DNA of 64,000 bases. It comes from Lentimicrobium sp. L6 (lineage in GTDB: Bacteria > Bacteroidota > Bacteroidia > Bacteroidales > UBA12170). The stretch's first letter is position 1. The number at the start of each line of letters is the position of its first letter. The notes beneath the pieces were generated by a model that worked only from the letters and a program-made list of their open reading frames with translations, was not told where the DNA came from and searched no databases. Shown here one piece after another: positions 9,755 to 17,873 of the stretch. The stretch is taken from assembly GCF_013166655.1 (NCBI RefSeq), contig NZ_JABKCA010000005.1, positions 1-64,000 on the forward strand, read 5' to 3'. Both the position numbers and the translations under genes were made by a program.

Positions 9755-10846
9755 TTAAACAAATTTATCGCCCTTAGTAGCCTTCACATCATTCACAATG
9801 GTTTTGATGCTTTGTTCATCTGTTTTCTTGCAAACTAACAGGATATTATCTTCATCAACCACAATGTAATCATCGAGACCTTGCAAAACGACCAACCTAT
9901 TTCCTTTTACATTTACAATGCTATTTTTAGTATCATAGGTCATCACATTCTTACCGAGTATGGTGTTTTCATTCTCATCCTTATCTCTGATGGCATACAA
10001 AGAACCCCATGTGCCTAAATCGGACCATCCAAAATCAGAACTCAGAACATATACATTTTCGGCACTTTCCATTACTCCGTAGTCAATAGAAATGTTTTTA
10101 CAAATAGAATAGGCGTTTTCAATAAACAACTCTTCACGTTCTGTATTATACATTCCCATACCTTCTTTAAAGATATTACTCACATCGGCTAAATGGGTAT
10201 CAAAAGCCTTTTGGATACTCTTTAATGACCAAACAAATATTCCTGCATTCCATAGGAAATCTCCACTTTTCAAAAACTCCTTAGCTAATTCTAACTTTGG
10301 CTTTTCTGTAAAGGTTTTAACCTTATGGATACGCCCATCACGATCGTCTTTTAAGTTCTTGTCGAACTGAATATAACCATAGCCGGTATCAGGTCTGCTT
10401 GGTTCAATTCCTAATGTAATCAACCAATCATTATTGGCTGTAGCCTCTAATGCAGACTTAATGACTTCAACAAAAACATCCTCTTTTAAAATAATATGAT
10501 CAGATGGCGCTACAACAATATTTGCATTAGGATTTATAGATTGTATCTTATAATTTGCATAAGCAATGCAAGGCGCTGTATTTCTTCTAGCAGGCTCACA
10601 AAGAATTTGGTCATATTCCATATCTGGAATTTGTTCTTTTACCATTTCCCTGTACAAATCATTGGTGACTACATATATATTTTCGATAGGACAAACTTTC
10701 CTGAAACGATTAACAGTTTGTTGAATTAATGTTTCTCCAGTTCCTAATACATCAATAAATTGCTTGGGGGTAGTAGTGCGACTCATTGGCCAGAAGCGGC
10801 TTCCAATACCACCTGCCATGATTACACAAAAGTTATTTTTATTCAT
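9755..10846 (-). CDS. manC: Mannose-1-phosphate guanylyltransferase (GDP-mannose pyrophosphorylase)
   Basis: A 363-residue nucleotidyltransferase that makes GDP-mannose from mannose-1-phosphate and GTP, the donor for mannose, fucose and rhamnose units of surface glycans. The activation loop GGIGSRFWPMSRTTTPKQFI sits at residues about 12-32. VAPSDHII, FTEKP and FLWNAGIFVW are the conserved sugar- and nucleotide-binding motifs. It stops after a short beta-helical tail and lacks the C-terminal cupin phosphomannose isomerase domain of bifunctional ManC/AlgA enzymes (about 470 residues), so it is monofunctional. A TAnnTTTG box at 10911-10918 lies upstream. Glycan genes at 4.8-6.4 and 18-23 kb are possible consumers. 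Confidence 0.92.
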   Translation of the reverse strand: MNKNNFCVIMAGGIGSRFWPMSRTTTPKQFIDVLGTGETLIQQTVNRFRKVCPIENIYVVTNDLYREMVKEQIPDMEYDQILCEPARRNTAPCIAYANYKIQSINPNANIVVAPSDHIILKEDVFVEVIKSALEATANNDWLITLGIEPSRPDTGYGYIQFDKNLKDDRDGRIHKVKTFTEKPKLELAKEFLKSGDFLWNAGIFVWSLKSIQKAFDTHLADVSNIFKEGMGMYNTEREELFIENAYSICKNISIDYGVMESAENVYVLSSDFGWSDLGTWGSLYAIRDKDENENTILGKNVMTYDTKNSIVNVKGNRLVVLQGLDDYIVVDEDNILLVCKKTDEQSIKTIVNDVKATKGDKFV

Positions 10847-10910
10847 TTTTTGTTTTTTAAAATCATAAAAGTGAGAACTAATTCTGCTCTATAAATTTAA
10901 GTATTTTTTT

Positions 10911-10918
10911 CAAAACTA
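10911..10918 (-). promoter_or_regulatory. Candidate -7 box for the GDP-mannose pyrophosphorylase gene
   Basis: Read on the minus strand, TAGTTTTG matches TAnnTTTG, about 65 bp upstream of the ATG at 10846. No -33 TTTG is visible at the expected distance. Confidence 0.4.
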
Positions 10919-10992
10919 CCAAATTTTAAAGAATCCACTGAGAAAATAAATGAAATCAGTATTATGCCTATATTAGATTTAAACGAAGCTGA

Positions 10993-11000
10993 TAACTTTG
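10993..11000 (+). promoter_or_regulatory. Candidate -7 box for the MFS transporter gene
   Basis: TAACTTTG matches TAnnTTTG, 44 bp upstream of the ATG at 11045. The -33 region has no clear TTTG. Confidence 0.45.
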
Positions 11001-11044
11001 AAAACTGAAATAAAATTAATTTATACGAACGCAAAACCTAAGGT

Positions 11045-12418
11045 ATGAAAAATCAGACTTTTCTGATTATTTCAATCAACATTGCAGCATTAATGGTATT
11101 AATGGACCTTTCTGCTATTAATATTGCCTTGCCTACCATTAAAGAATACTTCGATATTTCAGTCACCACAGTTTCATTAATTCTAATGTCGAGCATGTTA
11201 ACTGCTACTGGAACTGCTTTAATCATGGGAAAGTTTATTGAATCCCAAAATTCGAAAACGATTCTAACGACTGCTTTTTTATTATTCGGCATCACCACCA
11301 CAATCACCTCTCAAATTTCAAACTTTTACTGGCTCATTCCCATTCGCTTTATTCAAGGGATAGCGGAGGCTGCTTTATATGTGAGTGGTCCTGCATTAAT
11401 CAAACAACTTGTAGCAGCATCAAAACAGCAAAAAGAATATGGAAGATGGATGATGAGTTGTGGATTAGGAATTAGTTTAGGGCCATTAATAGGAGGTCTA
11501 CTTATCCACTCTTTTGGTTGGCAGACAGTTTTTCTAATTAACCTCCCTTTGTCAATAATCGGAATCCTCTTTGCATATCAAATCAAAATCGAAAATCCAA
11601 AGATAGACCCAAACAAAGTTGATATACTCGGTGGTATTTATAGTTTTTTATTTTTAGGTTTCTTTATCTTATTCTTTAACCTTGTTACATCTTCCAGTGT
11701 CAATGTACTAAGTAAATTGGGTTCCGCTTCTGCTAGTCTTTTATTCCTGATTCTATTTATCAAACAAGAAAAAACAAGCAGCACGCCAGTTCTGGATTTA
11801 AAACTATTTAAAACCATCAACTTTCGACAAGCCAATTTAGGTTTCCTCCTCTTCTTTTTAGTGAATATAGGAAGTCGATTTCTCAGGCCTTTCTATTTTG
11901 AAGAAACTAGATTTTTGAATCCTAGCACTTCAGGAATTTTAATGATGGTTTCCCCGAGTGTAATGCTGGTATTATCATACTTCAGTCATCTTTTTAGGAA
12001 CTATTTCAGCACCAGAAACATGGTCATTCTTGGGAATATTCTATTAAGCATATCCATGCTGATGTTCAGTTTTTGGAATACCGATTCTAGTATGATATTC
12101 ATTATTGTTTCAATGGTTATACTAGGTTTAGCTATGGGTTTCTATTATCCTGCTACTACACAAATAGGCATGAAAAGTCTTCCACAGGGGAAACATGGAA
12201 TGGGGTCTGCAAGCATTTCTATTAGTAAAAGTATAGGTAAACTGATGGGTGTTTTATTATTTGGCTTATTTTTTCAAGTTTCCTTTGAGTTTTTCTCCCA
12301 TCAAAACCTAAGCTACTTTCTTATAAAATCTGAAGCGATTCAACTAGTATTTACTGTTGCTTTCGGCATAAGTATATTAAACACCCTCCTATCTCTAGGA
12401 ATAAAGAATGAAAAGTAA
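11045..12418 (+). CDS. MFS transporter, DHA2/EmrB-like drug exporter
   Basis: A 457-residue polytopic inner-membrane transporter with about 12-14 hydrophobic helices. The first helix contains MDLSAINIALPTIKEYF, the motif at the start of the EmrB/QacA (DHA2) branch. The antiporter motif C region reads GLGISLGPLIGGLLIHSFGW, followed by FLINLPLSIIGI. These proteins export drugs or metabolites in exchange for protons. The substrate cannot be predicted. No TetR or MarR regulator or membrane-fusion partner is adjacent. It probably forms a unit with the lytic transglycosylase gene 44 bp downstream, or stands alone. Confidence 0.85.
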   Translation: MKNQTFLIISINIAALMVLMDLSAINIALPTIKEYFDISVTTVSLILMSSMLTATGTALIMGKFIESQNSKTILTTAFLLFGITTTITSQISNFYWLIPIRFIQGIAEAALYVSGPALIKQLVAASKQQKEYGRWMMSCGLGISLGPLIGGLLIHSFGWQTVFLINLPLSIIGILFAYQIKIENPKIDPNKVDILGGIYSFLFLGFFILFFNLVTSSSVNVLSKLGSASASLLFLILFIKQEKTSSTPVLDLKLFKTINFRQANLGFLLFFLVNIGSRFLRPFYFEETRFLNPSTSGILMMVSPSVMLVLSYFSHLFRNYFSTRNMVILGNILLSISMLMFSFWNTDSSMIFIIVSMVILGLAMGFYYPATTQIGMKSLPQGKHGMGSASISISKSIGKLMGVLLFGLFFQVSFEFFSHQNLSYFLIKSEAIQLVFTVAFGISILNTLLSLGIKNEK

Positions 12419-12462
12419 ATAAAAATACCTATTTTAGTCAACTCAAACAATTTCATTATTCA

Positions 12463-13926
12463 ATGCTCAGGGGACTATTTAAATTTTTCATATTCACGCT
12501 TCTACTAAGTCAGTTTACGGCTTGTGAATCCCCGATTGTAGCAAAAAAGGAGCCCAAAACACCTAGTTCTCATGTTAAGAAAAACCATTTAAAGAAAATA
12601 CAAGAGAAAGGAAAAATCGTTGTTAGCACTGATTATAACAGCCATGGTTACTTTATTTATAAGGGAACACCAATGGGTTTTCAATTTGAATTACTAAACT
12701 CTTTTGCTGATTATTTAGGGGTGAAATTAGAAATCTCGGTTAGAAATGATCTCAACGAAGCATTATTAGATATTAAGCTAAAGAAATGTGATTTATTAGC
12801 CATGGATTTAGCTATAACAGCCAAACGCAGAAAAAGCATGCTCTTTACCGAACCCATTTATCAATCTAGGCAGGTATTGGTTCAAAAAATGCCTGATAAT
12901 TGGCGAAAGATGCAAACTTGGGATGAAATTGAATCTCACCTCCTAAGAGATGCCATTGATTTACAAGGAAAAACAGTACATATTCAAAAGGGATCCGTAT
13001 TTTACAATAGGCTCAACCACATCAACATAGAAACCGGAGGAGATATCCTTATCATTGAAGATGACCTTTCAGTGGATGAGTTAATCGAGAAAGTAGAGAA
13101 TGGTGAAATAAAATATACAGTTTGTGACAGTCATGTGGGCGCTATTAACAAAAAGTACCATAAAAATATTGATATTGAAACAATGCTAGGAGCATATAGC
13201 CAAAATTTAGCATGGGCCCTTCCTCTTGGTTCCGATTCATTACTGCTTGAAATAAATCAATGGCTAAAGGAATATAAAAAGTCTAAAGAATTCTATTACG
13301 TCTACAATAAATACTTTAAGAATTCTCGTACCACAATGATGGCAAAAAGTGAGTATAACAGCAACCAAGGAGGAAAGATTTCACCCTATGATGAGCTCAT
13401 CAAAAAGTATAGTGAAGATATCAATTGGGATTGGAGACTATTAGCCAGTTTAATATATCAAGAATCAAAATTCGACCCAAATGCAGAATCATGGAGTGGT
13501 GCTTTTGGCCTCATGCAAATGATGCCACAAACAGCTGAACAATATGGTGTTTCAGATTCCTCGGCACCCTCTACTCAAATTGAAGCTGGGGCAAAATACA
13601 TCAAACTAATTGATCGTCAACTAGAGCCTTTAGTACCCGACAGTAATGAAAGGAAGAAGTTCGTTATGGCTTCCTATAATGCTGGTTTGGCACATGTGTT
13701 AGATGCACAACGATTGGCTAAAAAATACAATAAAGACCCCGAAAAATGGAACAATAATGTTGACTATTATTTACTCAATAAATCAAATCCCAAATACTAT
13801 CAAGATACGGTAGTTTATTATGGGTACTGCAGAGGCTCTGAGCCGTATAAATATGTCAATGAAATTTATGAGCGTTACCAACATTATACCAATTTAATAA
13901 AAGACAGTATCGCCCCCCCAAATTAA
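12463..13926 (+). CDS. MltF-like membrane-bound lytic murein transglycosylase
   Basis: A 487-residue lipoprotein that cleaves peptidoglycan glycan strands. The signal peptide ends in a lipobox, FTACES, with the lipidated Cys about residue 21. Residues about 45-290 form an ABC-transporter-type solute-binding domain (GKIVVSTDYN, GFQFELLNSFADYLGV, DLLAMDLAITAKR), which in MltF is regulatory. Residues about 310-480 form the SLT domain. The catalytic Glu334 lies in LIYQESKFDPNAESWSGAFG, followed by LMQMMPQTAEQYG, and MASYNAGLAHVLDA is the family's second motif. Length and domain order match MltF. The protein probably faces the periplasm from a membrane anchor. Confidence 0.9.
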   Translation: MLRGLFKFFIFTLLLSQFTACESPIVAKKEPKTPSSHVKKNHLKKIQEKGKIVVSTDYNSHGYFIYKGTPMGFQFELLNSFADYLGVKLEISVRNDLNEALLDIKLKKCDLLAMDLAITAKRRKSMLFTEPIYQSRQVLVQKMPDNWRKMQTWDEIESHLLRDAIDLQGKTVHIQKGSVFYNRLNHINIETGGDILIIEDDLSVDELIEKVENGEIKYTVCDSHVGAINKKYHKNIDIETMLGAYSQNLAWALPLGSDSLLLEINQWLKEYKKSKEFYYVYNKYFKNSRTTMMAKSEYNSNQGGKISPYDELIKKYSEDINWDWRLLASLIYQESKFDPNAESWSGAFGLMQMMPQTAEQYGVSDSSAPSTQIEAGAKYIKLIDRQLEPLVPDSNERKKFVMASYNAGLAHVLDAQRLAKKYNKDPEKWNNNVDYYLLNKSNPKYYQDTVVYYGYCRGSEPYKYVNEIYERYQHYTNLIKDSIAPPN

Positions 13927-14061
13927 GCAATACACTTTTTGTCGTTTTTCAACCAACTTCCCTTCTTTGTTAACAAAAATCTAACTGATTTCTTTTCTAT
14001 TTTTTATCTATAAACTAACTTGCGCCCTTGCAAACAAGTAAACATATAAACAAAAAATTAA

Positions 14062-16161
14062 ATGAAAAAAACAACCTTAATTATTGTGGCATTCATCATG
14101 CTCAGCACAACTATTTTCGCCCAAATGGATGCCACTTGGGAAGCAAAAGCCAACTCCAGTATTCGTTGGAATAAATTCACGCCAAATGGAAATCTAATTT
14201 GCGGAACAGAAAATGAAGAAACCATTGCTTTTAACCCAAAAACTGGAGAACAAATCTGGAAGAAAAGTTTTGATTATGGATCCTTTGAAATACTACCTAA
14301 CACCCCATACATTTATTTTGACAGTGAAAAAACTGGGTTATTAGTAATTGACGCCATAAATGGAAAAGAAATTTGCAATTCAGAGCTTTTGGGGATGGAA
14401 AATATTGATGCCTATTACCCGGTAAGAGCTGGTAATAATTTTTTAGTTTATACTCAAATGAACGATAAGGAGCAATTTTGGATGGTGAGTTTAACGAGTG
14501 GAAAACTCCTCTGGAAGCAAGATTTAGACCTTGACCATGATAAAGAGATTGCAGGTGGATTTATCAGTATTGAAGAAGATGAGGAAGCTAAAGGCTTAAT
14601 GTGTAATCCTGTTGGAGATAGTAAAGGTGGTGTTTTTACCGCTGTTCATGACAGGTTAATATACTTTAATAAAAGTGGGGAAATTGTTTGGAACATACAA
14701 TACCCAAGCATGTTTGGCGATCAAGAAGGATTCTTTAAAGCAGCCTCAGTATTGTATTCAAATATTTTCCCAGATATTAAGGGTGAAAATCTATACGTTT
14801 TTAGCGGTGGATATATGTCTTCTTTTAAAGTCTCAACTGGCGAATTAAGCTGGGATAAACCAGTAAAAGTTACTGGCCCAGTAAAAAACCTGATTTTTGA
14901 AAAAGAAGGTATGATATTAATTCCTGCCAGTGACAATAATGCCATGAAAAAACACAAGCTACAATTTGTTGATTATAATACCGGAGCTACAAAATGGGGC
15001 GAAAAAGGAATAGAATTTAAAGGAGGTTACATACAATCTCGATTCTGTAAAAATGGAATCGCATTCATTACGAAATCCTATATGGCTGAGACTTTTTTCT
15101 TAAACATCATCAATCAAGAAGAAGGGAGCTTAGAACTGAAAAAATCAATCAAAATATTCCCTGGGCCATACGAATTCGAAGAAGTTAAAGGTGGACTACT
15201 TATCTCATCTCCCCATGGAGCCAACATCTATAATTATGAGACAAAAGAATTAGTCATTAACAATGAACTAAAAACGGGTGGAGATGATTTCCTTTTAAAA
15301 ACCAAACACAAAGACCAAGTTTACTTCTACTCATCCGCAAAAAGATACATTATACAATTCAACACGAACACGTTAGAAGCCAAGCAATTCAATATAGACA
15401 AAATTAAATTTGATGGCGGTGACGAAGCAAAAGGATTAGATTCTTTTGAGGATGGTTTGGCTTTATATTCTGATCAAAACTTATTAAAATTAGACTGGGA
15501 TGGTAAAACAATATACAAAAAATACTACCCTGCTCCTGGAGCTGGCTTTCTAAATGTAGCCGGAAATGTACTTGGTGCCACATTAAAGGTTATGGGTGGC
15601 TTGGCACAAGTAGCGGCATCACAAGCGATAGTTGCATCAGTAGAATCTTACGATCAAAATATGCGTGAAGGAATGGATGCTCTTGACAAAGCTTATGTAG
15701 AAACTAAAGGATATGACGCAGATCTCGCAGAATACCGAAAAGATGTCACAGAATACAAAGAAGGAATGGATGAAGCCAAACAAGAGCTAAACTCAGACAT
15801 GCAAGAAATGGCTGCAATGGGTGTTTTAAACGCTGTGGATTTAGGAGATAATATCAAAGCCATTTCTGAGCGTTTTAAAAATTCTAAAGCCACTAAAAAA
15901 TATGTCCTTTTAATGACAAAGGATAAAGAAAGAGGAGGGATAGGCTTAGCAATAGTTTCTAAATTAGATGGAGATATCAAAGGCTTTATCCCCATGAAGT
16001 TCAGTAAAGAAAACCCTTCTTACACAGTAGATCCATTTTCAAACATCCTCTTCTGGATGCCAAATCTAGATAATGGAACCAATACTTTTGGAAAATATAA
16101 TGACATTAAAAAGATGGAAAAAAGCGGGACTATTCTTTCTTTTGATTTAAATACACTCTAA
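14062..16161 (+). CDS. Secreted PQQ-like beta-propeller protein with a helical C-terminal insert
   Basis: A 699-residue exported protein of unknown role. The signal peptide is KKTTLIIVAFIMLSTTIFAQ. Residues about 25-500 carry repeated beta-propeller blades of PQQ type (NPKTGEQIWKKSF, LTSGKLLWKQDL, KSGEIVWNIQYP, VSTGELSWDKPV, TGATKWGEKG). Residues about 495-525 are Gly/Ala-rich (GAGFLNVAGNVLGATLKVMG), and about 530-600 are a charged helical, probably coiled-coil stretch. A final blade-like segment (SKLDGDIKGFIPM) follows. No quinoprotein dehydrogenase catalytic residues were recognised, so a scaffold or binding role is likelier than catalysis. An intrinsic terminator follows at once. Confidence 0.7.
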   Translation: MKKTTLIIVAFIMLSTTIFAQMDATWEAKANSSIRWNKFTPNGNLICGTENEETIAFNPKTGEQIWKKSFDYGSFEILPNTPYIYFDSEKTGLLVIDAINGKEICNSELLGMENIDAYYPVRAGNNFLVYTQMNDKEQFWMVSLTSGKLLWKQDLDLDHDKEIAGGFISIEEDEEAKGLMCNPVGDSKGGVFTAVHDRLIYFNKSGEIVWNIQYPSMFGDQEGFFKAASVLYSNIFPDIKGENLYVFSGGYMSSFKVSTGELSWDKPVKVTGPVKNLIFEKEGMILIPASDNNAMKKHKLQFVDYNTGATKWGEKGIEFKGGYIQSRFCKNGIAFITKSYMAETFFLNIINQEEGSLELKKSIKIFPGPYEFEEVKGGLLISSPHGANIYNYETKELVINNELKTGGDDFLLKTKHKDQVYFYSSAKRYIIQFNTNTLEAKQFNIDKIKFDGGDEAKGLDSFEDGLALYSDQNLLKLDWDGKTIYKKYYPAPGAGFLNVAGNVLGATLKVMGGLAQVAASQAIVASVESYDQNMREGMDALDKAYVETKGYDADLAEYRKDVTEYKEGMDEAKQELNSDMQEMAAMGVLNAVDLGDNIKAISERFKNSKATKKYVLLMTKDKERGGIGLAIVSKLDGDIKGFIPMKFSKENPSYTVDPFSNILFWMPNLDNGTNTFGKYNDIKKMEKSGTILSFDLNTL

Positions 16162-16181
16162 TCAAATATGCATAACTCACG

Positions 16182-16211
16182 AACCGATGCAGAAATGTAT
16201 CGGTTTTTTTT
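16182..16211 (+). terminator. Intrinsic terminator after the beta-propeller gene
   Basis: The stem AACCGAT (16182-16188) / ATCGGTT (16199-16205) is followed by a run of T. It lies 20 bp after the stop codon. Confidence 0.85.
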
Positions 16212-16215
16212 GATC

Positions 16216-16250
16216 ATAAAAAAAGGGCAGGTTTCAAAAAACCAGCCCTT
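16216..16250 (-). terminator. Strong minus-strand intrinsic terminator
   Basis: A 12-bp stem pairs 16239-16250 with 16223-16234 around a 4-nt loop and is followed on the minus strand by a T-run. No annotated protein gene ends here, which is why a small RNA is proposed upstream. Confidence 0.8.
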
Positions 16251-16400
16251 ATCAAAAACAAAAGTACAATCTATATGTTACAAATGATTGCAATCCGATT
16301 ATTAACTAATAATATATTATGATATCAATAAATCCAAAATAATCGTATATATATTCGGGTTTGTGTCAAAACAAAAAGAACTTAGATTTTCAAAAATCTG
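16216..16400 (-). ncRNA. Candidate small non-coding RNA (about 185 nt)
   Basis: A minus-strand transcript is predicted from a perfect -7 box (TATATTTG, 16407-16414) to a strong intrinsic terminator. The predicted 5' end at about 16400 begins directly with a perfect hairpin, AGATTTT/AAAATCT (16384-16399). The middle can fold into a long AT-rich stem closed by CGATTATT/AATAATCG. The 3' end is the stem AAGGGCTGGTTT/AAACCTGCCCTT (16223-16250) plus a U-run. I found no convincing ORF. Length and overall hairpin form would suit a 6S-like RNA, but I cannot align it to one, so identity is open. Confidence 0.4.
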
Positions 16401-16406
16401 ATGGAA

Positions 16407-16414
16407 CAAATATA
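16407..16414 (-). promoter_or_regulatory. -7 box for the candidate small RNA
   Basis: CAAATATA on the plus strand is TATATTTG on the minus strand, a perfect TAnnTTTG. The 5' hairpin of the candidate RNA starts 8 bp downstream. Confidence 0.4.
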
Positions 16415-16546
16415 CCTTATCATAACAGCATTCTAATGGGGGAAAAACCTATTAACTTGAGTGTTTCAACCTAAGGGATTTCACTTAGGTTGGTATAAGA
16501 ATATCGAACTTGCTTAAATTTAACTTTTAATTCTGTGTGAGCAAAT

Positions 16547-16581
16547 AAAAAAAAGCACCTATAACAATGTTATAAGTGCTT
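16547..16581 (-). terminator. Terminator of the downstream tRNA-Val
   Basis: The hairpin stem AAGCACYTATAAC around ATT (plus-strand 16553-16581) is followed on the minus strand by a T-run. It begins four bases after the mature tRNA 3' end. Confidence 0.8.
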
Positions 16582-16585
16582 GATG

Positions 16586-16660
16586 TGGGGACTGCTGGAT
16601 TCGAACCAGCGACCCTCTGCTTGTAAGGCAGATGCTCTGAACCAACTGAGCTAAGCCCCC
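16586..16660 (-). tRNA. tRNA-Val (anticodon UAC), downstream copy
   Basis: The minus strand reads GGGGGCTTAGCTCAGTTGGT and so on. The acceptor stem pairs GGGGGCT with AGTCCCC, the D-arm has GCTCAGTTGGTTCAGAGC, the anticodon loop is CTTACAA with anticodon TAC (reads GUA), and the T-loop is GGTTCGAATCC. The discriminator is A and CCA is not encoded. It is identical in sequence to the second copy 251 bp upstream and has its own promoter and terminator. Confidence 0.95.
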
Positions 16661-16705
16661 ATTACATTTTGTACTTTGCTAATTCCTTTTTGTCCTTAGC
16701 GAGTG

Positions 16706-16713
16706 CAAATATA
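16706..16713 (-). promoter_or_regulatory. -7 box of the downstream tRNA-Val
   Basis: TATATTTG on the minus strand matches TAnnTTTG, about 45 bp upstream of the tRNA. The same box and leader occur before the second copy. Confidence 0.65.
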
Positions 16714-16793
16714 GAATATTTTTAAATATACGAATCAGATTTTTAAAATATTTTTCTGAATTATGATATTTGCATTTATCCAAGGTTTTAGAC

Positions 16794-16830
16794 AAAAAAA
16801 AAGCATTCAAAACCTAAGTTTTAAATGCTT
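16794..16830 (-). terminator. Terminator of the upstream tRNA-Val
   Basis: A hairpin with arms AAGCATTYAAAAC (plus-strand 16801-16830) is followed on the minus strand by seven T. It starts six bases after the tRNA 3' end. Its sequence differs from the terminator of the other copy. Confidence 0.8.
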
Positions 16831-16836
16831 TTTTAG

Positions 16837-16911
16837 TGGGGACTGCTGGATTCGAACCAGCGACCCTCTGCTTGTAAGGCAGATGCTCTGAACCAACTGA
16901 GCTAAGCCCCC
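16837..16911 (-). tRNA. tRNA-Val (anticodon UAC), upstream copy
   Basis: This 75-nt gene is identical to the copy at 16586-16660, with the same cloverleaf and anticodon TAC in loop CTTACAA. The roughly 50 bp upstream of each copy are also nearly identical (CTAAGGACRAAAAGGAATTAGCAAAGT), showing a tandem duplication of promoter plus gene. Confidence 0.95.
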
Positions 16912-16956
16912 ATTAAATTTTGCACTTTGCTAATTCCTTTTCGTCCTTAGCGGTTG

Positions 16957-16964
16957 CAAATATA
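16957..16964 (-). promoter_or_regulatory. -7 box of the upstream tRNA-Val
   Basis: TATATTTG on the minus strand, with a TTG 17 bp further upstream (16982-16984) as a possible -33 element. Confidence 0.65.
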
Positions 16965-17010
16965 GAGATATTTTGAAAATACAAGCCATTTTAGAACTAT
17001 TATTTCAAAT

Positions 17011-17847
17011 TTATTTTTTCACCAATCGTATCCCTTTATCTTCCAATACAATAAGCCTTTTACTATAAAGAGTCCCTAAAGCTTTTTTAAATACTTTTTT
17101 ACTCATATGAAGAAATTCTGCTACTTCCATGGGATGACTTTTGTCGTGAAGTGCTAAATAACCATCATTTTTCTCTAATTTATCTAGAATTTTCTGAGCC
17201 GCTGGCTCAATACTTTCATAGCCCTGTTGCTGTAGACTCAAATCAATTTTACCATCTGGACGGATTTTCTTCACCCAAACCTTTAGTTTATCTCCTATTT
17301 CCAATGTCCTGAAAGTTTCACTTTTATATAGTAATCCTTGATGCGCATCCTCAATAATAGCTTTAAAACCCAAGTCTGATTCATCAATAATAATGGCATC
17401 TACTTCTTCACCTTCCTTAACTACGATATGTTCTGTAACCAGATATTTATTGAGCTTGGTAGTACCGAATAGTCGTTCAGTTTTCTCATCTAAAACTAAA
17501 CGCACCACCACGGTATCACCTGCTGACATTCTATGTTGTTGCTCGCTAAATGGAACCAATAAGTCCTTTTCCATACCCCACTCTAAGAAAGCACCAAATG
17601 AATTGACATCTTTTACTAGTAAAAAAGCAAACTCATTGACACGAATCAAAGGCGTATCTGTAGTAGCTACAATTCTATCTTCAGAATCTTTATAAACGAA
17701 CACTTTAACTTGTGTACCCTCCTCACAATTTTCAGGCACATATTTATTGGGCATCAGAACCTCATAATCCTCATCATCAACCAAATACCATCCATTATCT
17801 GTTTGTCTTTTTGCCGCTAGCTCGTTATATTCTCCTAATTGTATCAT
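17011..17847 (-). CDS. S1-domain RNA-binding protein, CvfB/YitL family
   Basis: A 278-residue cytoplasmic protein with several S1-type OB folds and a C-terminal winged helix, as in CvfB. The first OB domain lies at residues 1-65 and the second at about 68-135 (VNEFAFLLVKDVNSFGAFLE, then DLLVPFSEQ). The third (about 145-210) reads AIIEDAHQGLLYKSE and LKVWVKKIRPDGKIDLSLQQ. The wHTH-like tail has MEVAEFLHMSKKVFKKALGT. CvfB proteins bind RNA and affect virulence or stress genes in Gram-positives; the role in Bacteroidota is not established. It follows the ComB-like gene by 26 bp on the same strand and is probably the last gene of that operon. Confidence 0.85.
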   Translation of the reverse strand: MIQLGEYNELAAKRQTDNGWYLVDDEDYEVLMPNKYVPENCEEGTQVKVFVYKDSEDRIVATTDTPLIRVNEFAFLLVKDVNSFGAFLEWGMEKDLLVPFSEQQHRMSAGDTVVVRLVLDEKTERLFGTTKLNKYLVTEHIVVKEGEEVDAIIIDESDLGFKAIIEDAHQGLLYKSETFRTLEIGDKLKVWVKKIRPDGKIDLSLQQQGYESIEPAAQKILDKLEKNDGYLALHDKSHPMEVAEFLHMSKKVFKKALGTLYSKRLIVLEDKGIRLVKK

Positions 17848-17873
17848 TTCAATATTTTTTTTGCAAAGGTAAT

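Noticed and set aside
10496-10729. Plus-strand frame inside the GDP-mannose pyrophosphorylase gene
   Set aside because: The minus-strand enzyme is unambiguous; this frame is low-complexity and has no support.
16216-16400. Firm assignment of the small RNA as 6S RNA
   Set aside because: Only length and general hairpin form agree; no conserved sequence could be matched by eye.
16467-16492. CAACCTAAG/CTTAGGTTG hairpin as a terminator
   Set aside because: Nine-base stem without a T-run on either strand; role unknown.
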